Below, piece after piece: positions 1 through 6,886 of a stretch of DNA of 11,582 nt (its first letter is position 1; each line of letters opens with the position of its first letter). Below the pieces are notes generated by a model. It had not been told where the DNA came from. It saw only the letters and a list, made by a program, of their open reading frames with translations, and ran no database searches. Source of the DNA: an uncultured Lachnospiraceae bacterium (GTDB lineage: Bacteria; Bacillota; Clostridia; Lachnospirales; Lachnospiraceae); contig CANQCX010000042.1 of the NCBI GenBank assembly GCA_947591115.1, forward strand, positions 1 through 11,582. The letters are read 5' to 3'. The translations under genes were made by a program, and so were the position numbers.

Positions 1-176
1 TCTCTGATTCGGTCAATATCCGAGACGGAGCAAGTACCGATGCCAACATAGTCGGGAAAGGAAAAAGCGGAGATACCTTTACAAAACTGGGCGAAAGCGG
101 CGAATGGACGCAGATCGATTACAACGGAACCCCGGCTTATGTAAAGACAGAGTTTATACAGACGACAGCAAATTGA
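1..176 (+). CDS. SH3b-domain protein, C-terminal fragment (5' end outside window)
   Basis: The frame that begins at base 3 is open from the window edge to a TGA at 174-176 and encodes 57 residues. They read as a bacterial SH3 (SH3_3 type) repeat. A VNIRDGAST stretch resembles the usual VNVRSGPST start of such repeats. It is followed by a G-x-G-x-x-G-D turn, then GEWTQIDYNG and AYVKTEFI, which match the GEW-x-x-I-x-Y-N-G and G-Y-V-x-x-x-x-I core and end of the fold. Such domains usually bind cell-wall peptides and often sit at the end of secreted hydrolases or envelope proteins. The catalytic or anchoring part lies upstream of the window, so the full protein cannot be named. The domain ends at the C-terminus, with only TTAN after it. 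A hairpin follows 11 bases after the stop. Confidence 0.8.
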   Translation, partial: SDSVNIRDGASTDANIVGKGKSGDTFTKLGESGEWTQIDYNGTPAYVKTEFIQTTAN

Positions 177-187
177 TGAAAGATATG

Positions 188-211
188 CGGAGACTTTTTC
201 GAAAGTCTCCG
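188..211 (+). terminator. Hairpin, probable intrinsic terminator with TTCG loop
   Basis: Bases 188-197 (CGGAGACTTT) and 202-211 (AAAGTCTCCG) are perfect reverse complements around a TTCG tetraloop at 198-201. The 10-bp hairpin lies 11 bases after the stop of the SH3b gene and 41 bases before rluF. The run after it (TTATTGCTGT) has only a short and broken U tract, so termination may be partial and some readthrough into rluF is possible. I see no convincing promoter between this hairpin and rluF, which fits readthrough. Confidence 0.6.
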
Positions 212-252
212 TTATTGCTGTCACAGGGAATCAAAGGACGGGTAAATTACTT

Positions 253-996
253 ATGGAAGAAGCAGGGATCCGTATCAACAAATATTTAAGTGAAGCAGGA
301 GTATGCTCCCGACGGGAAGCCGACCGTATGATCGAGGACGGCAGGGTCCGCATCAACGGAAAGCTCGCTGCCATTGGCGATCGGGTTTTTGACGGACAGA
401 AGGTTTTTTTTGACGGGAAAGAGGTAAAGCAGGAGGAAGAACGGATCCTTCTGGCGCTCTATAAACCGGCGGGGATCGTCTGTACCGCAGAAAAACGGGA
501 AAAAAACAACGTAATCGATTACGTCAATTATCCGAAACGAATTTATCCGGTCGGCAGATTGGACAAGGATTCGGAAGGCTTGCTGCTTTTGACGAATCAG
601 GGCGACATTGTCAATAAAATGATGCGTTCCGGAAACCGCCACGAAAAGGAGTATCTGGTAACGGTACATAAAACGATTACCGATCATTTCCTGCGCGGTC
701 TTGCCGGCGGAGTTCCGTTAGTAGAGCTTGGCGTAACGACGCGCCGCTGTAAAGTGAAAAAAATTTCTTCCCGCCAGTTTTCCATTGTCCTGACGCAGGG
801 ACTGAACCGTCAGATCCGCAGAATGTGCGAATATTTCGGCTATCGTGTGGAAAAACTGGTTAGAATACGGATCATGAATATCAAACTGGGCGATCTAGCA
901 TATGGAACGTACCGACCGGTAACGGAAGAGGAATATCGTCTGCTGCAGCGGCTGATCAAAAATTCCTCCAATATGCCGATCAGAGACCGAAGGTAA
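253..996 (+). CDS. rluF: 23S rRNA pseudouridine synthase, RluF type (RsuA/RluB/E/F family)
   Basis: The 247-residue protein would isomerise a uridine of 23S rRNA; E. coli RluF acts on U2604 of the large subunit and also on a tRNA-Tyr position. Residues about 5-50 form an S4 RNA-binding domain (RINKYLSEAGVCSRREAD, then RVRINGK). The catalytic domain follows, with the signature GRLDKDSEGLLLLTN at 101-115, in which D104 is the expected catalytic aspartate. The GLNRQIRRMCEYFGY motif is at 183-197. The HEKEYLVTV and CKVKK stretches resemble RluF more than RluB or RluE. The ATG at 253 is the only possible ATG in this frame after the hairpin and sits just before the S4 domain. AAAGGACGGG at 233-242 is a somewhat distant ribosome binding site. 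The stop is 15 bases before ligA, so the two are probably cotranscribed. The exact target uridine in this organism is inferred from family resemblance. Confidence 0.9.
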   Translation: MEEAGIRINKYLSEAGVCSRREADRMIEDGRVRINGKLAAIGDRVFDGQKVFFDGKEVKQEEERILLALYKPAGIVCTAEKREKNNVIDYVNYPKRIYPVGRLDKDSEGLLLLTNQGDIVNKMMRSGNRHEKEYLVTVHKTITDHFLRGLAGGVPLVELGVTTRRCKVKKISSRQFSIVLTQGLNRQIRRMCEYFGYRVEKLVRIRIMNIKLGDLAYGTYRPVTEEEYRLLQRLIKNSSNMPIRDRR

Positions 997-1011
997 GGAG
1001 CAGGGCAGCGC

Positions 1012-2997
1012 ATGGATAAAAAAGAACGGATGGAAACGCTTGTAAAAACGTTAAATCAGGCATCGGATGCCTATTACAACGGACGGGATGAGATCATGTC
1101 CAATTATGAGTGGGACGCCATGTTTGACGAACTGCTTGCGCTCGAGAAGGAGCTTGGAACAGTTCTTTCGGACAGTCCTACGCAGAAAACCGGCTTTGAC
1201 AGCAGCGGAGAAAAGGAAGCGCATGAGTTTCCGGCGCTTTCTTTGGCCAAAACCAAGAAACTGGAAGACCTGCAGAACTGGGCGGGAGATTATCCGATCT
1301 GGCTCTCATGGAAGCTGGACGGATTGACGCTGGTACTGACGTATGACAACGGGAAGCTGACAAAGATCCTGACCCGCGGAAACGGAACCGTCGGAACCAA
1401 TATTACATTTTTAAAAGACGCAATCGAAGGCTTTCCAAAGGAAATTTCCGAACAGGGGCATTTGGTCGTGCGCGGGGAAGCCGCGATCTCCTATACGGAT
1501 TTTGCCCTGATCAACGACACCATAGAAGACGAAGACGAAAAGTACGCCAATCCGAGAAATCTGGCGGCGGGCACGCTGAATCTGGACGATCCCAAAGAAG
1601 TCAGGGAACGCCGCGTTCATTTTTATGCGTTTACGCTGGTCTATACAGACAGGGAGCTGCGTTCATGGGGAGAAAGGATGCAGTATCTGGAAACGCTCGG
1701 ATTTTCCGTTGTCGAGCGGGAAAAGGGCAGCCGCGATACGCTTCCGCAGATGGTTGAAAAATGGACGAAGCGCGTGGAAAGCGGCCGGATGGATATTCCG
1801 GTAGACGGACTGGTAATCTGCTATGACGATACGGAATACGCCGCTTCCGGAAGCGTGACCGGACATCATGCCACGAGGGCGGGGTATGCCTTTAAATGGA
1901 AGGACACGTCCGCATTTACAAAACTGCGCAATATCGAGTGGTCATGCGCGGTATCGACCATTTCTCCGGTCGCGGTATTCGAACCGGTACAGTTGGAGGG
2001 AACGACCGTTTCCCGCGCCTCTTTGTGCAATCTGAGCGAAATTGAGCGTCTGGGACTGGGCGAGACCTGTACGCTGGAAATTATCAAAGCAAACAAGATC
2101 ATTCCGAAATGCATCTCCGTTTCGGATGCGCATGGAACGGTGCGGATTCCGGAGGAATGTCCGGTCTGCCATGCAAAGACGCAGATCCATATCAGCAAAG
2201 CCAGCGGAACCAAGACGCTGCACTGCACAAATCCCGATTGTACGGCGAAGCATGTCAAAAAATTTACGAGGTTTGTCAGCAAATCCGGTATGGATATCGA
2301 CGGCCTTTCCATTCAGACGATGCTGAAATTTATGAATGAGGGATATATCCATGAATTTGCCGATCTGTTCCGGCTTCCGGAGCATTTTGACTCGATCAGC
2401 CGGATGGAGGGCTTCGGAGAAAAATCCTGTGAAAATATGGCAAAGGCGATTGAAAAAAGCCGTAATGTGCATCCGGTACGCTTTATCTATGCGCTCTGCA
2501 TTCCGATGATCGGAACCGATGCGGGCAAGAAGATCGTCCGTTCGATTGGCTTTGACGCATTTATGGAGAGGATGAAAAACGCGCAGGGATTAGAGGATAT
2601 CGACGGGATCGGAGAAGAAAAATCCGGCTCCATTCTGCGCTGGTATCAAAATCCGGCGAATCAGGCAGAGCTGGAGCATCTCCTCAAAGAAGTGCGCATC
2701 GAACCGGTTGCGCCCGAAGAAGCTTCGCAGGGCCGCTGCGCGGGAATCACATTTGTCATTACGGGCGAGGTGCATCATTATAAAAACCGCGAGGAATTTA
2801 AAAATTACGTAGAATCGGAGGGAGGGAAGGTCGCCGGCTCCGTTTCCAAAAAGACCGGATATCTGGTCAATAATGATACCGAATCCGCGTCATCCAAAAA
2901 CCGGAAGGCAAAGGAACTGGGAATCCCGATTATTTCCGAAGACCGTTTCTTAGAATTATTTGGCAGCAGAAAAGAGGAAAAACAACATGCCGATTAG
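1012..2997 (+). CDS. ligA: NAD+-dependent DNA ligase LigA, divergent form
   Basis: The 661-residue protein has the full LigA layout: an NMN-binding Ia helix region (about 5-65), an adenylation domain (about 66-305), an OB fold (about 310-375), a four-cysteine zinc finger (C383, C386, C405, C410), helix-hairpin-helix repeats (about 415-555) and a BRCT domain (about 573-651). E. coli LigA has 671 residues, so this is full length. The nucleophile lysine is K101 in WKLDG; E156 (RGEA), R182 (NPRN) and K295 (AFKW) are also present. Several positions normally fixed in LigA differ. Against E. coli, by eye, H23 becomes Y22, D32 becomes N31, Y35 becomes W34, R208 becomes N190, RGDG becomes RGNG (122-125), and motif IV K290 becomes C270. 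From memory, other clostridial LigA proteins share the WK-x-DG and RGNG style. It seals nicks during replication and repair, using NAD+. AAGGAG lies upstream of the ATG. Whether it is the cell's main ligase or a paralogue cannot be told here. Confidence 0.92.
   Translation: MDKKERMETLVKTLNQASDAYYNGRDEIMSNYEWDAMFDELLALEKELGTVLSDSPTQKTGFDSSGEKEAHEFPALSLAKTKKLEDLQNWAGDYPIWLSWKLDGLTLVLTYDNGKLTKILTRGNGTVGTNITFLKDAIEGFPKEISEQGHLVVRGEAAISYTDFALINDTIEDEDEKYANPRNLAAGTLNLDDPKEVRERRVHFYAFTLVYTDRELRSWGERMQYLETLGFSVVEREKGSRDTLPQMVEKWTKRVESGRMDIPVDGLVICYDDTEYAASGSVTGHHATRAGYAFKWKDTSAFTKLRNIEWSCAVSTISPVAVFEPVQLEGTTVSRASLCNLSEIERLGLGETCTLEIIKANKIIPKCISVSDAHGTVRIPEECPVCHAKTQIHISKASGTKTLHCTNPDCTAKHVKKFTRFVSKSGMDIDGLSIQTMLKFMNEGYIHEFADLFRLPEHFDSISRMEGFGEKSCENMAKAIEKSRNVHPVRFIYALCIPMIGTDAGKKIVRSIGFDAFMERMKNAQGLEDIDGIGEEKSGSILRWYQNPANQAELEHLLKEVRIEPVAPEEASQGRCAGITFVITGEVHHYKNREEFKNYVESEGGKVAGSVSKKTGYLVNNDTESASSKNRKAKELGIPIISEDRFLELFGSRKEEKQHAD
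2971..2978 (+). promoter_or_regulatory. Ribosome binding site of metA, inside ligA
   Basis: AAAGAGGA lies within the last codons of ligA, with its GAGG core ending 9 bases before the metA ATG at 2987. It supports that start over an in-frame ATG at 2960, which would add nine residues foreign to the family before the conserved MPIR beginning of MetA. Confidence 0.65.
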
Positions 2998-3931
2998 GAC
3001 GCAGAGCGATTTGCCAGCAAAAGAGATCTTAGAATATGAAAATATATTTGTGATGGATGAAAATCGGGCGATGCATCAGGACATACGGCCGATCAGCATT
3101 GCGATCGTAAATCTGATGCCGCTGAAAGAGGACACCGAGCTGCAGATTTTGCGCTCGCTTTCGAATACGCCGCTTCAGGTGGACGTTTCGTTTGTAACGC
3201 TTTCCTCCCATGAATCCACGCATACCTCCGTCAGCCACCTCAATAAATTTTATCAGCCGTTCGAGGAGATCGAGGAGCAAAATTACGACGGACTGATCAT
3301 TACGGGCGCGCCGGTGGAGCAGATGGAATTTGAGGAGGTGGATTACTGGGAAGAGATCTGCAGGATCATGGAGTGGTCGAAAACGCATGTAACCTCGACG
3401 CTGCATCTGTGCTGGGGCGCGCAGGCGGCGCTTTATTACCACTACGGGATTCCCAAGCATCCGCTGGAGAAAAAAATGTTCGGGGTATACTGGCATCGCG
3501 TAGAAAACCGGAAGGTGCCGCTCGTGCGCGGCTTCGACGATTATTTCTGCGCGCCGCATTCCCGTCATACGACGGTACATAAAGAAGAAATCTGCCGGCA
3601 CGAAGAACTGACCGTTCTGGCGGAGTCAGAAGAAGCCGGCGTATTTCTGGTCATCGGAAAAGACGGCAAACAGATTTTTGTGATGGGACATCCGGAATAT
3701 GACCGCCTGACGCTGCATAAAGAATATATGAGGGACAAAGAGAAGGGATTAAACATCCAAAAACCGGTCAATTACTATCCCAATGACGATGAAACGCAAA
3801 AACCTCTGCTGCAATGGCGTTCTCATGGTAATATCCTTTATGCAAACTGGTTAAACTACTATGTATATCAGCAGACACCGTATGATTTTATCAAGATGTC
3901 CAAGATTTTAAAGAAAAAAAAGAAACAATAA
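2987..3931 (+). CDS. metA: Homoserine O-acyltransferase MetA, predicted acetyl-CoA-specific
   Basis: This 314-residue protein acylates L-homoserine, the committed step of methionine synthesis, in the cytosol. It belongs to the MetA family with a class I glutamine amidotransferase-like fold. The catalytic residues are present at the family positions: C142 in LCWGAQA, H235 and E237 in MGHPEYD. Conserved MPIR at the start, DGLIITGAP, GFDD-x-F-x-A-P-H-S-R, WRSHGN and NWLNYYVYQ all fit. Residue 111 is glutamate (TGAPVE). In Bacillus cereus MetA this glutamate is linked to use of acetyl-CoA, while E. coli has glycine there and uses succinyl-CoA. I therefore predict O-acetylhomoserine as product, despite the common label of succinyltransferase. 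The gene starts inside ligA with an 11-base overlap, which suggests translational coupling. It leaves no space for its own S-box or T-box leader. The C-terminus ends in five lysines and a glutamine, beyond the conserved core. Confidence 0.94.
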   Translation: MPIRTQSDLPAKEILEYENIFVMDENRAMHQDIRPISIAIVNLMPLKEDTELQILRSLSNTPLQVDVSFVTLSSHESTHTSVSHLNKFYQPFEEIEEQNYDGLIITGAPVEQMEFEEVDYWEEICRIMEWSKTHVTSTLHLCWGAQAALYYHYGIPKHPLEKKMFGVYWHRVENRKVPLVRGFDDYFCAPHSRHTTVHKEEICRHEELTVLAESEEAGVFLVIGKDGKQIFVMGHPEYDRLTLHKEYMRDKEKGLNIQKPVNYYPNDDETQKPLLQWRSHGNILYANWLNYYVYQQTPYDFIKMSKILKKKKKQ

Positions 3932-3967
3932 AATAAAAAATAAATAGGAAAATAGTCTGATTTTTAT

Positions 3968-3996
3968 TTTACATTGGACAAAATATATGATACCAT
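3968..3996 (+). promoter_or_regulatory. Promoter of glgCD
   Basis: TTTACA (3968-3973) matches the -35 consensus at five of six positions. It is followed by a 17-base spacer and TACCAT (3991-3996), a four-of-six match to the -10. A TG at 3988-3989, one base before the -10, makes it an extended -10 promoter. The expected start is near 4003, which would give a leader of about 45 bases before glgC. The rest of the 116-base gap is AT-rich and shows no gene. A strong ribosome binding site, AAAGGGGGA, is at 4032-4040. Confidence 0.65.
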
Positions 3997-4047
3997 AGTC
4001 AGTGGGGAAAACAAAAAAATACATTTTATATAAAGGGGGACACTTTT

Positions 4048-5259
4048 ATGGCAAAAGAATTGGTCGCAATGCTGCTTGCCGGGGGCCAGGGCTCCAGATT
4101 GTATGCATTGACCCAGAAACTTGCAAAACCGGCAGTGCCGTTTGGCGGAAAATACAGGATCATTGATTTCCCATTATCCAACTGTGTAAATTCCGGTATT
4201 GATACGGTAGGGATCCTGACACAGTACCAGCCTCTTGTATTAAACGAATACATAGGCAACGGACAGCCATGGGATCTGGATCGTCTGTATGGCGGCGTAC
4301 ACGTGCTTCCGCCGTATCAGCAGGCTTCCGGTTCTGACTGGTACAAGGGAACCGCAAATGCAATCTATCAGAACATCTCGTTTATTGAGCGGTACGATCC
4401 GGAATATGTCATCATTTTGTCCGGAGATCAGATCTGCAAGCAGGATTACAGCGATTTCCTTCGTTTCCACAAGGAAAAAGGCGCGGAATTCTCGGTAGCG
4501 GTCATGGAGGTACCGTGGGAGGAGGCTTCCCGCTTCGGACTTATGGTTACGGACGAGAATGACAAGATCACAGAGTTTCAGGAGAAGCCGAAGGAGCCGA
4601 AATCCAACCTTGCCTCTATGGGAATCTACATTTTCAACTGGGATATTTTAAAGAAATATCTGATCGAGGACGAGGCGGATCCGAATTCCGAAAACGACTT
4701 CGGAAATAACATTATTCCAAATCTGCTGCGTGACAAGAGAAGCATGTATGCGTACCGCTTCAGCGGCTACTGGAAGGATGTAGGGACCATTTCCTCTCTC
4801 TGGGAGGCCAATATGGAGGTTTTGGATCCGGAGCACAGCGGGATCAATCTTTTTGACGAAGAATGGAAGATCTACAGCCGGAACAGCGGTATGACCGGAC
4901 ACAGGATCGGCGACGACGCGACGGTGGAGGATTCCATGATTACCGACGGCTGCAACATTCAGGGAACGGTCAAGCATTCCGTTTTGTTTGCGGGCGTTAC
5001 GGTAGAACAGGGAGCCGTTGTAGAAGATGCCGTAGTTATGGGCAATACCGTCATCAAGGCGGGCGCGGTTGTCAAACATTGCATCATTGCGGAGAAGGTA
5101 GTGATCGAAGAAGGCGCGGTTGTCGGAGAAACTCCGGAGGACGGCGGCGTCGGACAGGTGGCGACGATCGCCTCCTATGTAACCATCGGGGCAAATGCAA
5201 AGATCGGCCCGAATGCTATGGTATATGATGATGTAGAAGAGGGGGGAGAACAATGGTAA
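4048..5259 (+). CDS. glgC: Glucose-1-phosphate adenylyltransferase, catalytic subunit GlgC
   Basis: The enzyme makes ADP-glucose from ATP and glucose 1-phosphate, the first dedicated step of bacterial glycogen synthesis. The 403-residue protein has an N-terminal nucleotidyltransferase domain: the glycine-rich nucleotide loop LAGGQGSRL at 10-18, then KPAVPFGGKYRIIDFPLSNC, the catalytic aspartate D127 in LSGDQ, K180 in the sugar-phosphate motif FQEKP, and D244 in YWKDVGT. From about residue 283 it ends in a left-handed beta helix of hexapeptide repeats, as is usual. The region after the catalytic aspartate reads SGDQICKQDY, where most relatives I recall have SGDHIYK-x-DY, so a usual His and Tyr are changed to Gln and Cys. 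Start choice is clear: AAAGGGGGA stands 7 bases upstream, and the first residues match the family start. The stop overlaps the glgD start by 7 bases. GlgC is expected to assemble with GlgD into a mixed oligomer. Confidence 0.95.
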   Translation: MAKELVAMLLAGGQGSRLYALTQKLAKPAVPFGGKYRIIDFPLSNCVNSGIDTVGILTQYQPLVLNEYIGNGQPWDLDRLYGGVHVLPPYQQASGSDWYKGTANAIYQNISFIERYDPEYVIILSGDQICKQDYSDFLRFHKEKGAEFSVAVMEVPWEEASRFGLMVTDENDKITEFQEKPKEPKSNLASMGIYIFNWDILKKYLIEDEADPNSENDFGNNIIPNLLRDKRSMYAYRFSGYWKDVGTISSLWEANMEVLDPEHSGINLFDEEWKIYSRNSGMTGHRIGDDATVEDSMITDGCNIQGTVKHSVLFAGVTVEQGAVVEDAVVMGNTVIKAGAVVKHCIIAEKVVIEEGAVVGETPEDGGVGQVATIASYVTIGANAKIGPNAMVYDDVEEGGEQW

Positions 5260-6395
5260 ATTCAAAAGCAGAGGCACTGGGGATTATTTTCCCGAACAGC
5301 TATGACGCACTGATTCCGGAGCTTGTAACGGAGCGTCTGATGGCTTCCATTCCTTTTGCAAGCCGTTACCGCATGTGCGATTTCCTGATCTCCAGCATGG
5401 TTCATTGCGGGATCAGCAACATATCCCTTCTGGTACGTCAGAATTATCATTCCCTGATGGATCATCTCGGTTCCGGACGCGAATGGGATCTGGTTCGGAA
5501 AAAGGGCGGCTTAAACATCTTCCCGCCGTATGCGCAGAAGTCCGTAAAGGTATATACGGGACGTATCGAAGCGCTTGAGAGCATCAAGGGATTCTTAAAG
5601 AGCCAGACGGAAAAATACGTCATCATGTCGGACTCAAACGTTGCGGTCAATTTTGACTTTAAAGAACTGTTAAATCGCCATATTGAGAGCAATGCGGACG
5701 TTACGGTCGTTTATCACAAACAGGAGATTCCGGAAGTATTCAAGCGTCCGAACGGCGTCAATAAAGAATACTACTATACGTTTGACGTTGCGGACGGCAG
5801 GGTTAAAAAGATCTATATCAATTCTATTCAGTCCGGCATAACGAATTACGGCCTGAACATCTATGTTATTGAGCGCGAGCATTTGATCCAGTTGATCGAA
5901 GAGGCTTATGTACATGGATATACTTACTTTGTCCGCGATCTTTTAGTTCCGCAGATCGACACGCTGAACATACAGGGATACTGCTATGACGGCTACGTAG
6001 CGCATATCCATGACATGAAGAGCTATTTCGAAGAAAATATGAAGCTGTTAAAAGAAGAAAATCTTCATGCGCTGTTTGACGGAAACCAGATCTATACCAA
6101 GATCAGGGACGATAACCCGACGCGTTATGTAAACGGCTCCAAAGCGAAAAATGTTCTCGTTGCCGATGGCTGCGTCATTGAAGGCGAAGTGGAGAACAGC
6201 GTATTGTTCCGAGGCGTAAAGATCGGAAAAGGCGCAAAAGTTAAGAATTGCGTGCTGATGCAGGATACCGTAATCGAAGACGGCGCGAGCGTGGAATACG
6301 TCATTACCGACAAGGACGTAACGGTTACCGCCGGCAAATCCCTGACCGGAAATGATTCGTTCCAGGTATTCGTTTCCAAACGTCAGACGGTATAA
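5253..6395 (+). CDS. glgD: GlgD, non-catalytic/regulatory partner of ADP-glucose pyrophosphorylase
   Basis: The 380-residue protein is a paralogue of GlgC with the same two-domain plan: a nucleotidyltransferase-like fold at about 1-265 and beta-helix hexapeptide repeats at about 290-360. The catalytic signatures are lost. The glycine-rich loop is replaced by FPNSYDALIPEL (13-24). The LSGD active-site segment reads IMSDSN (124-129), which puts S128 where the catalytic aspartate would be. The YWKDVGT motif is degraded to AHIHDM. This is the known pattern of GlgD in Firmicutes, which combines with GlgC and modifies its activity and allosteric response. The ATG at 5253 is preceded by GAGGGGGGAG and overlaps the end of glgC by 7 bases, so the two subunits are likely made by coupled translation. 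No terminator is visible after its stop, and transcription probably continues into the small gene downstream. Confidence 0.94.
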   Translation: MVNSKAEALGIIFPNSYDALIPELVTERLMASIPFASRYRMCDFLISSMVHCGISNISLLVRQNYHSLMDHLGSGREWDLVRKKGGLNIFPPYAQKSVKVYTGRIEALESIKGFLKSQTEKYVIMSDSNVAVNFDFKELLNRHIESNADVTVVYHKQEIPEVFKRPNGVNKEYYYTFDVADGRVKKIYINSIQSGITNYGLNIYVIEREHLIQLIEEAYVHGYTYFVRDLLVPQIDTLNIQGYCYDGYVAHIHDMKSYFEENMKLLKEENLHALFDGNQIYTKIRDDNPTRYVNGSKAKNVLVADGCVIEGEVENSVLFRGVKIGKGAKVKNCVLMQDTVIEDGASVEYVITDKDVTVTAGKSLTGNDSFQVFVSKRQTV

Positions 6396-6407
6396 AAGAA
6401 GTTTCTG

Positions 6408-6436
6408 TTTCCAAAATGACGGAAGTTTGTTATAAT
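6408..6436 (+). promoter_or_regulatory. Promoter of the Asp23-family gene
   Basis: A perfect TATAAT at 6431-6436 has an extended -10 TG at 6428-6429. With a 17-base spacer, TTTCCA (6408-6413) serves as -35 and matches four of six positions. Transcription would begin near 6443, giving a leader of about 25 bases with the ribosome binding site GAGGAGG at 6454-6460. This also rules out an in-frame ATG at 6435, which lies inside the -10 box, as the start of the gene. Confidence 0.75.
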
Positions 6437-6467
6437 GGACGGAGAAAAATACCGAGGAGGCATTAAA

Positions 6468-6845
6468 ATGGCTGAAAGCAGAAAAACGTTTCAGATAAAA
6501 TCAGACCAGTTAGGCGAAGTAAAAATTGCGGATGAGGTCGTAGCGATCATCGCCGGACTTGCTGCAACGGAAGTCGAGGGCGTAAGCTCTATGGCTGGAA
6601 ACATTACAAATGAGATCGTAAGCAGGCTTGGAATGAAGAATCTTTCCAAAGGGATTGCGGTTGAAGTACAGGAAGACGAAGTAAAGGTCGATGTTGCGAT
6701 CAACATTGCATACGGCTTTGGCATTCCGGAGGTTTCGGATCGTGTGCAGGAGAAAGTAAAGAGCGCGATTGAAAATATGACAGGACTGAACGTAGCAGCC
6801 GTAAATGTCCGAATCGCAAGCGTTGACATGGCTGACCAGTCATAA
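6468..6845 (+). CDS. yqhY: Asp23/Gls24-family protein (YqhY-like)
   Basis: This encodes 125 residues with one Asp23/Gls24 (DUF322) domain. It starts with GEVKIADEVVAIIAGLAATEVEGVSSM (16-42), continues with a central GIAVEVQEDEVKVDVAINIAYG strand region (62-83) and ends with VKSAIENMTGLNVAAVNVRIASV (97-119). There is no signal peptide or membrane segment, so it is cytosolic. The ATG at 6468 follows GAGGAGG by 7 bases. In B. subtilis the paralogue yqhY lies directly before nusB, as here, and has been linked genetically to control of acetyl-CoA carboxylase and fatty acid synthesis; I infer orthology from position. Clostridia carry several Asp23-family copies, so the name is less certain than the family. 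It has its own promoter and is followed by a terminator, which suggests a short transcript apart from the nusB operon. Confidence 0.87.
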   Translation: MAESRKTFQIKSDQLGEVKIADEVVAIIAGLAATEVEGVSSMAGNITNEIVSRLGMKNLSKGIAVEVQEDEVKVDVAINIAYGFGIPEVSDRVQEKVKSAIENMTGLNVAAVNVRIASVDMADQS

Positions 6846-6856
6846 ACAATTAGTGC

Positions 6857-6885
6857 TTTTTAAATCAAGTGATTTGTAGTATAAT
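6857..6885 (+). promoter_or_regulatory. Candidate promoter for the nusB-dxs operon, overlapping a terminator
   Basis: A perfect TATAAT is at 6880-6885. The -35 at the right distance (TTTTTA, 6857-6862, 17-base spacer) is poor, with three of six matches, and there is no TG just before the -10. Transcription would start near 6892, inside the left arm of the hairpin at 6887-6910, leaving a leader of about 78 bases before nusB. No other candidate is visible in this 124-base gap. Confidence 0.5.
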
Positions 6886-6886
6886 T

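Noticed and set aside
104..289. A + strand open frame of 61 codons across the SH3b tail and the start of rluF
   Set aside because: It is out of frame with the SH3b domain and with rluF, runs through the terminator hairpin, and its product resembles no known protein.
1866..2472. Long open frames on the - strand within ligA
   Set aside because: They lie opposite a well-supported gene, have low-complexity or unfamiliar products, and overlap each other in different frames, as expected of shadows of biased codon use.
2960..2986. An earlier in-frame start for metA
   Set aside because: The extra nine residues precede the conserved MPIR start of the MetA family, and the better-spaced GAGG points to the ATG at 2987.
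3930..3970. An AT-only inverted repeat after metA (AAAATAAAAAAT and ATTTTTATTTT)
   Set aside because: The stem has no G-C pair, needs a bulge and has an 18-base loop. It may arise from base composition alone, and its right arm overlaps the -35 of the glgC promoter. I do not call a terminator.
4648..5277. A 209-codon open frame on the - strand opposite glgC
   Set aside because: It lies fully antisense to the hexapeptide-repeat region. The periodic residue pattern reflects the beta-helix repeats of glgC, and there is no binding site or homology that I recognise.
6398..6428. Direct repeat GAAGTTT at 6398-6404 and 6422-6428 around the yqhY promoter
   Set aside because: Seven-base repeats 24 bases apart occur easily by chance, and no dyad or third copy supports an operator.
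6435..6467. An upstream ATG that would add 11 residues to the Asp23-family protein
   Set aside because: The ATG lies inside the TATAAT box, has no binding site, and the added residues lie outside the family domain; the ATG at 6468 has GAGGAGG at good spacing.
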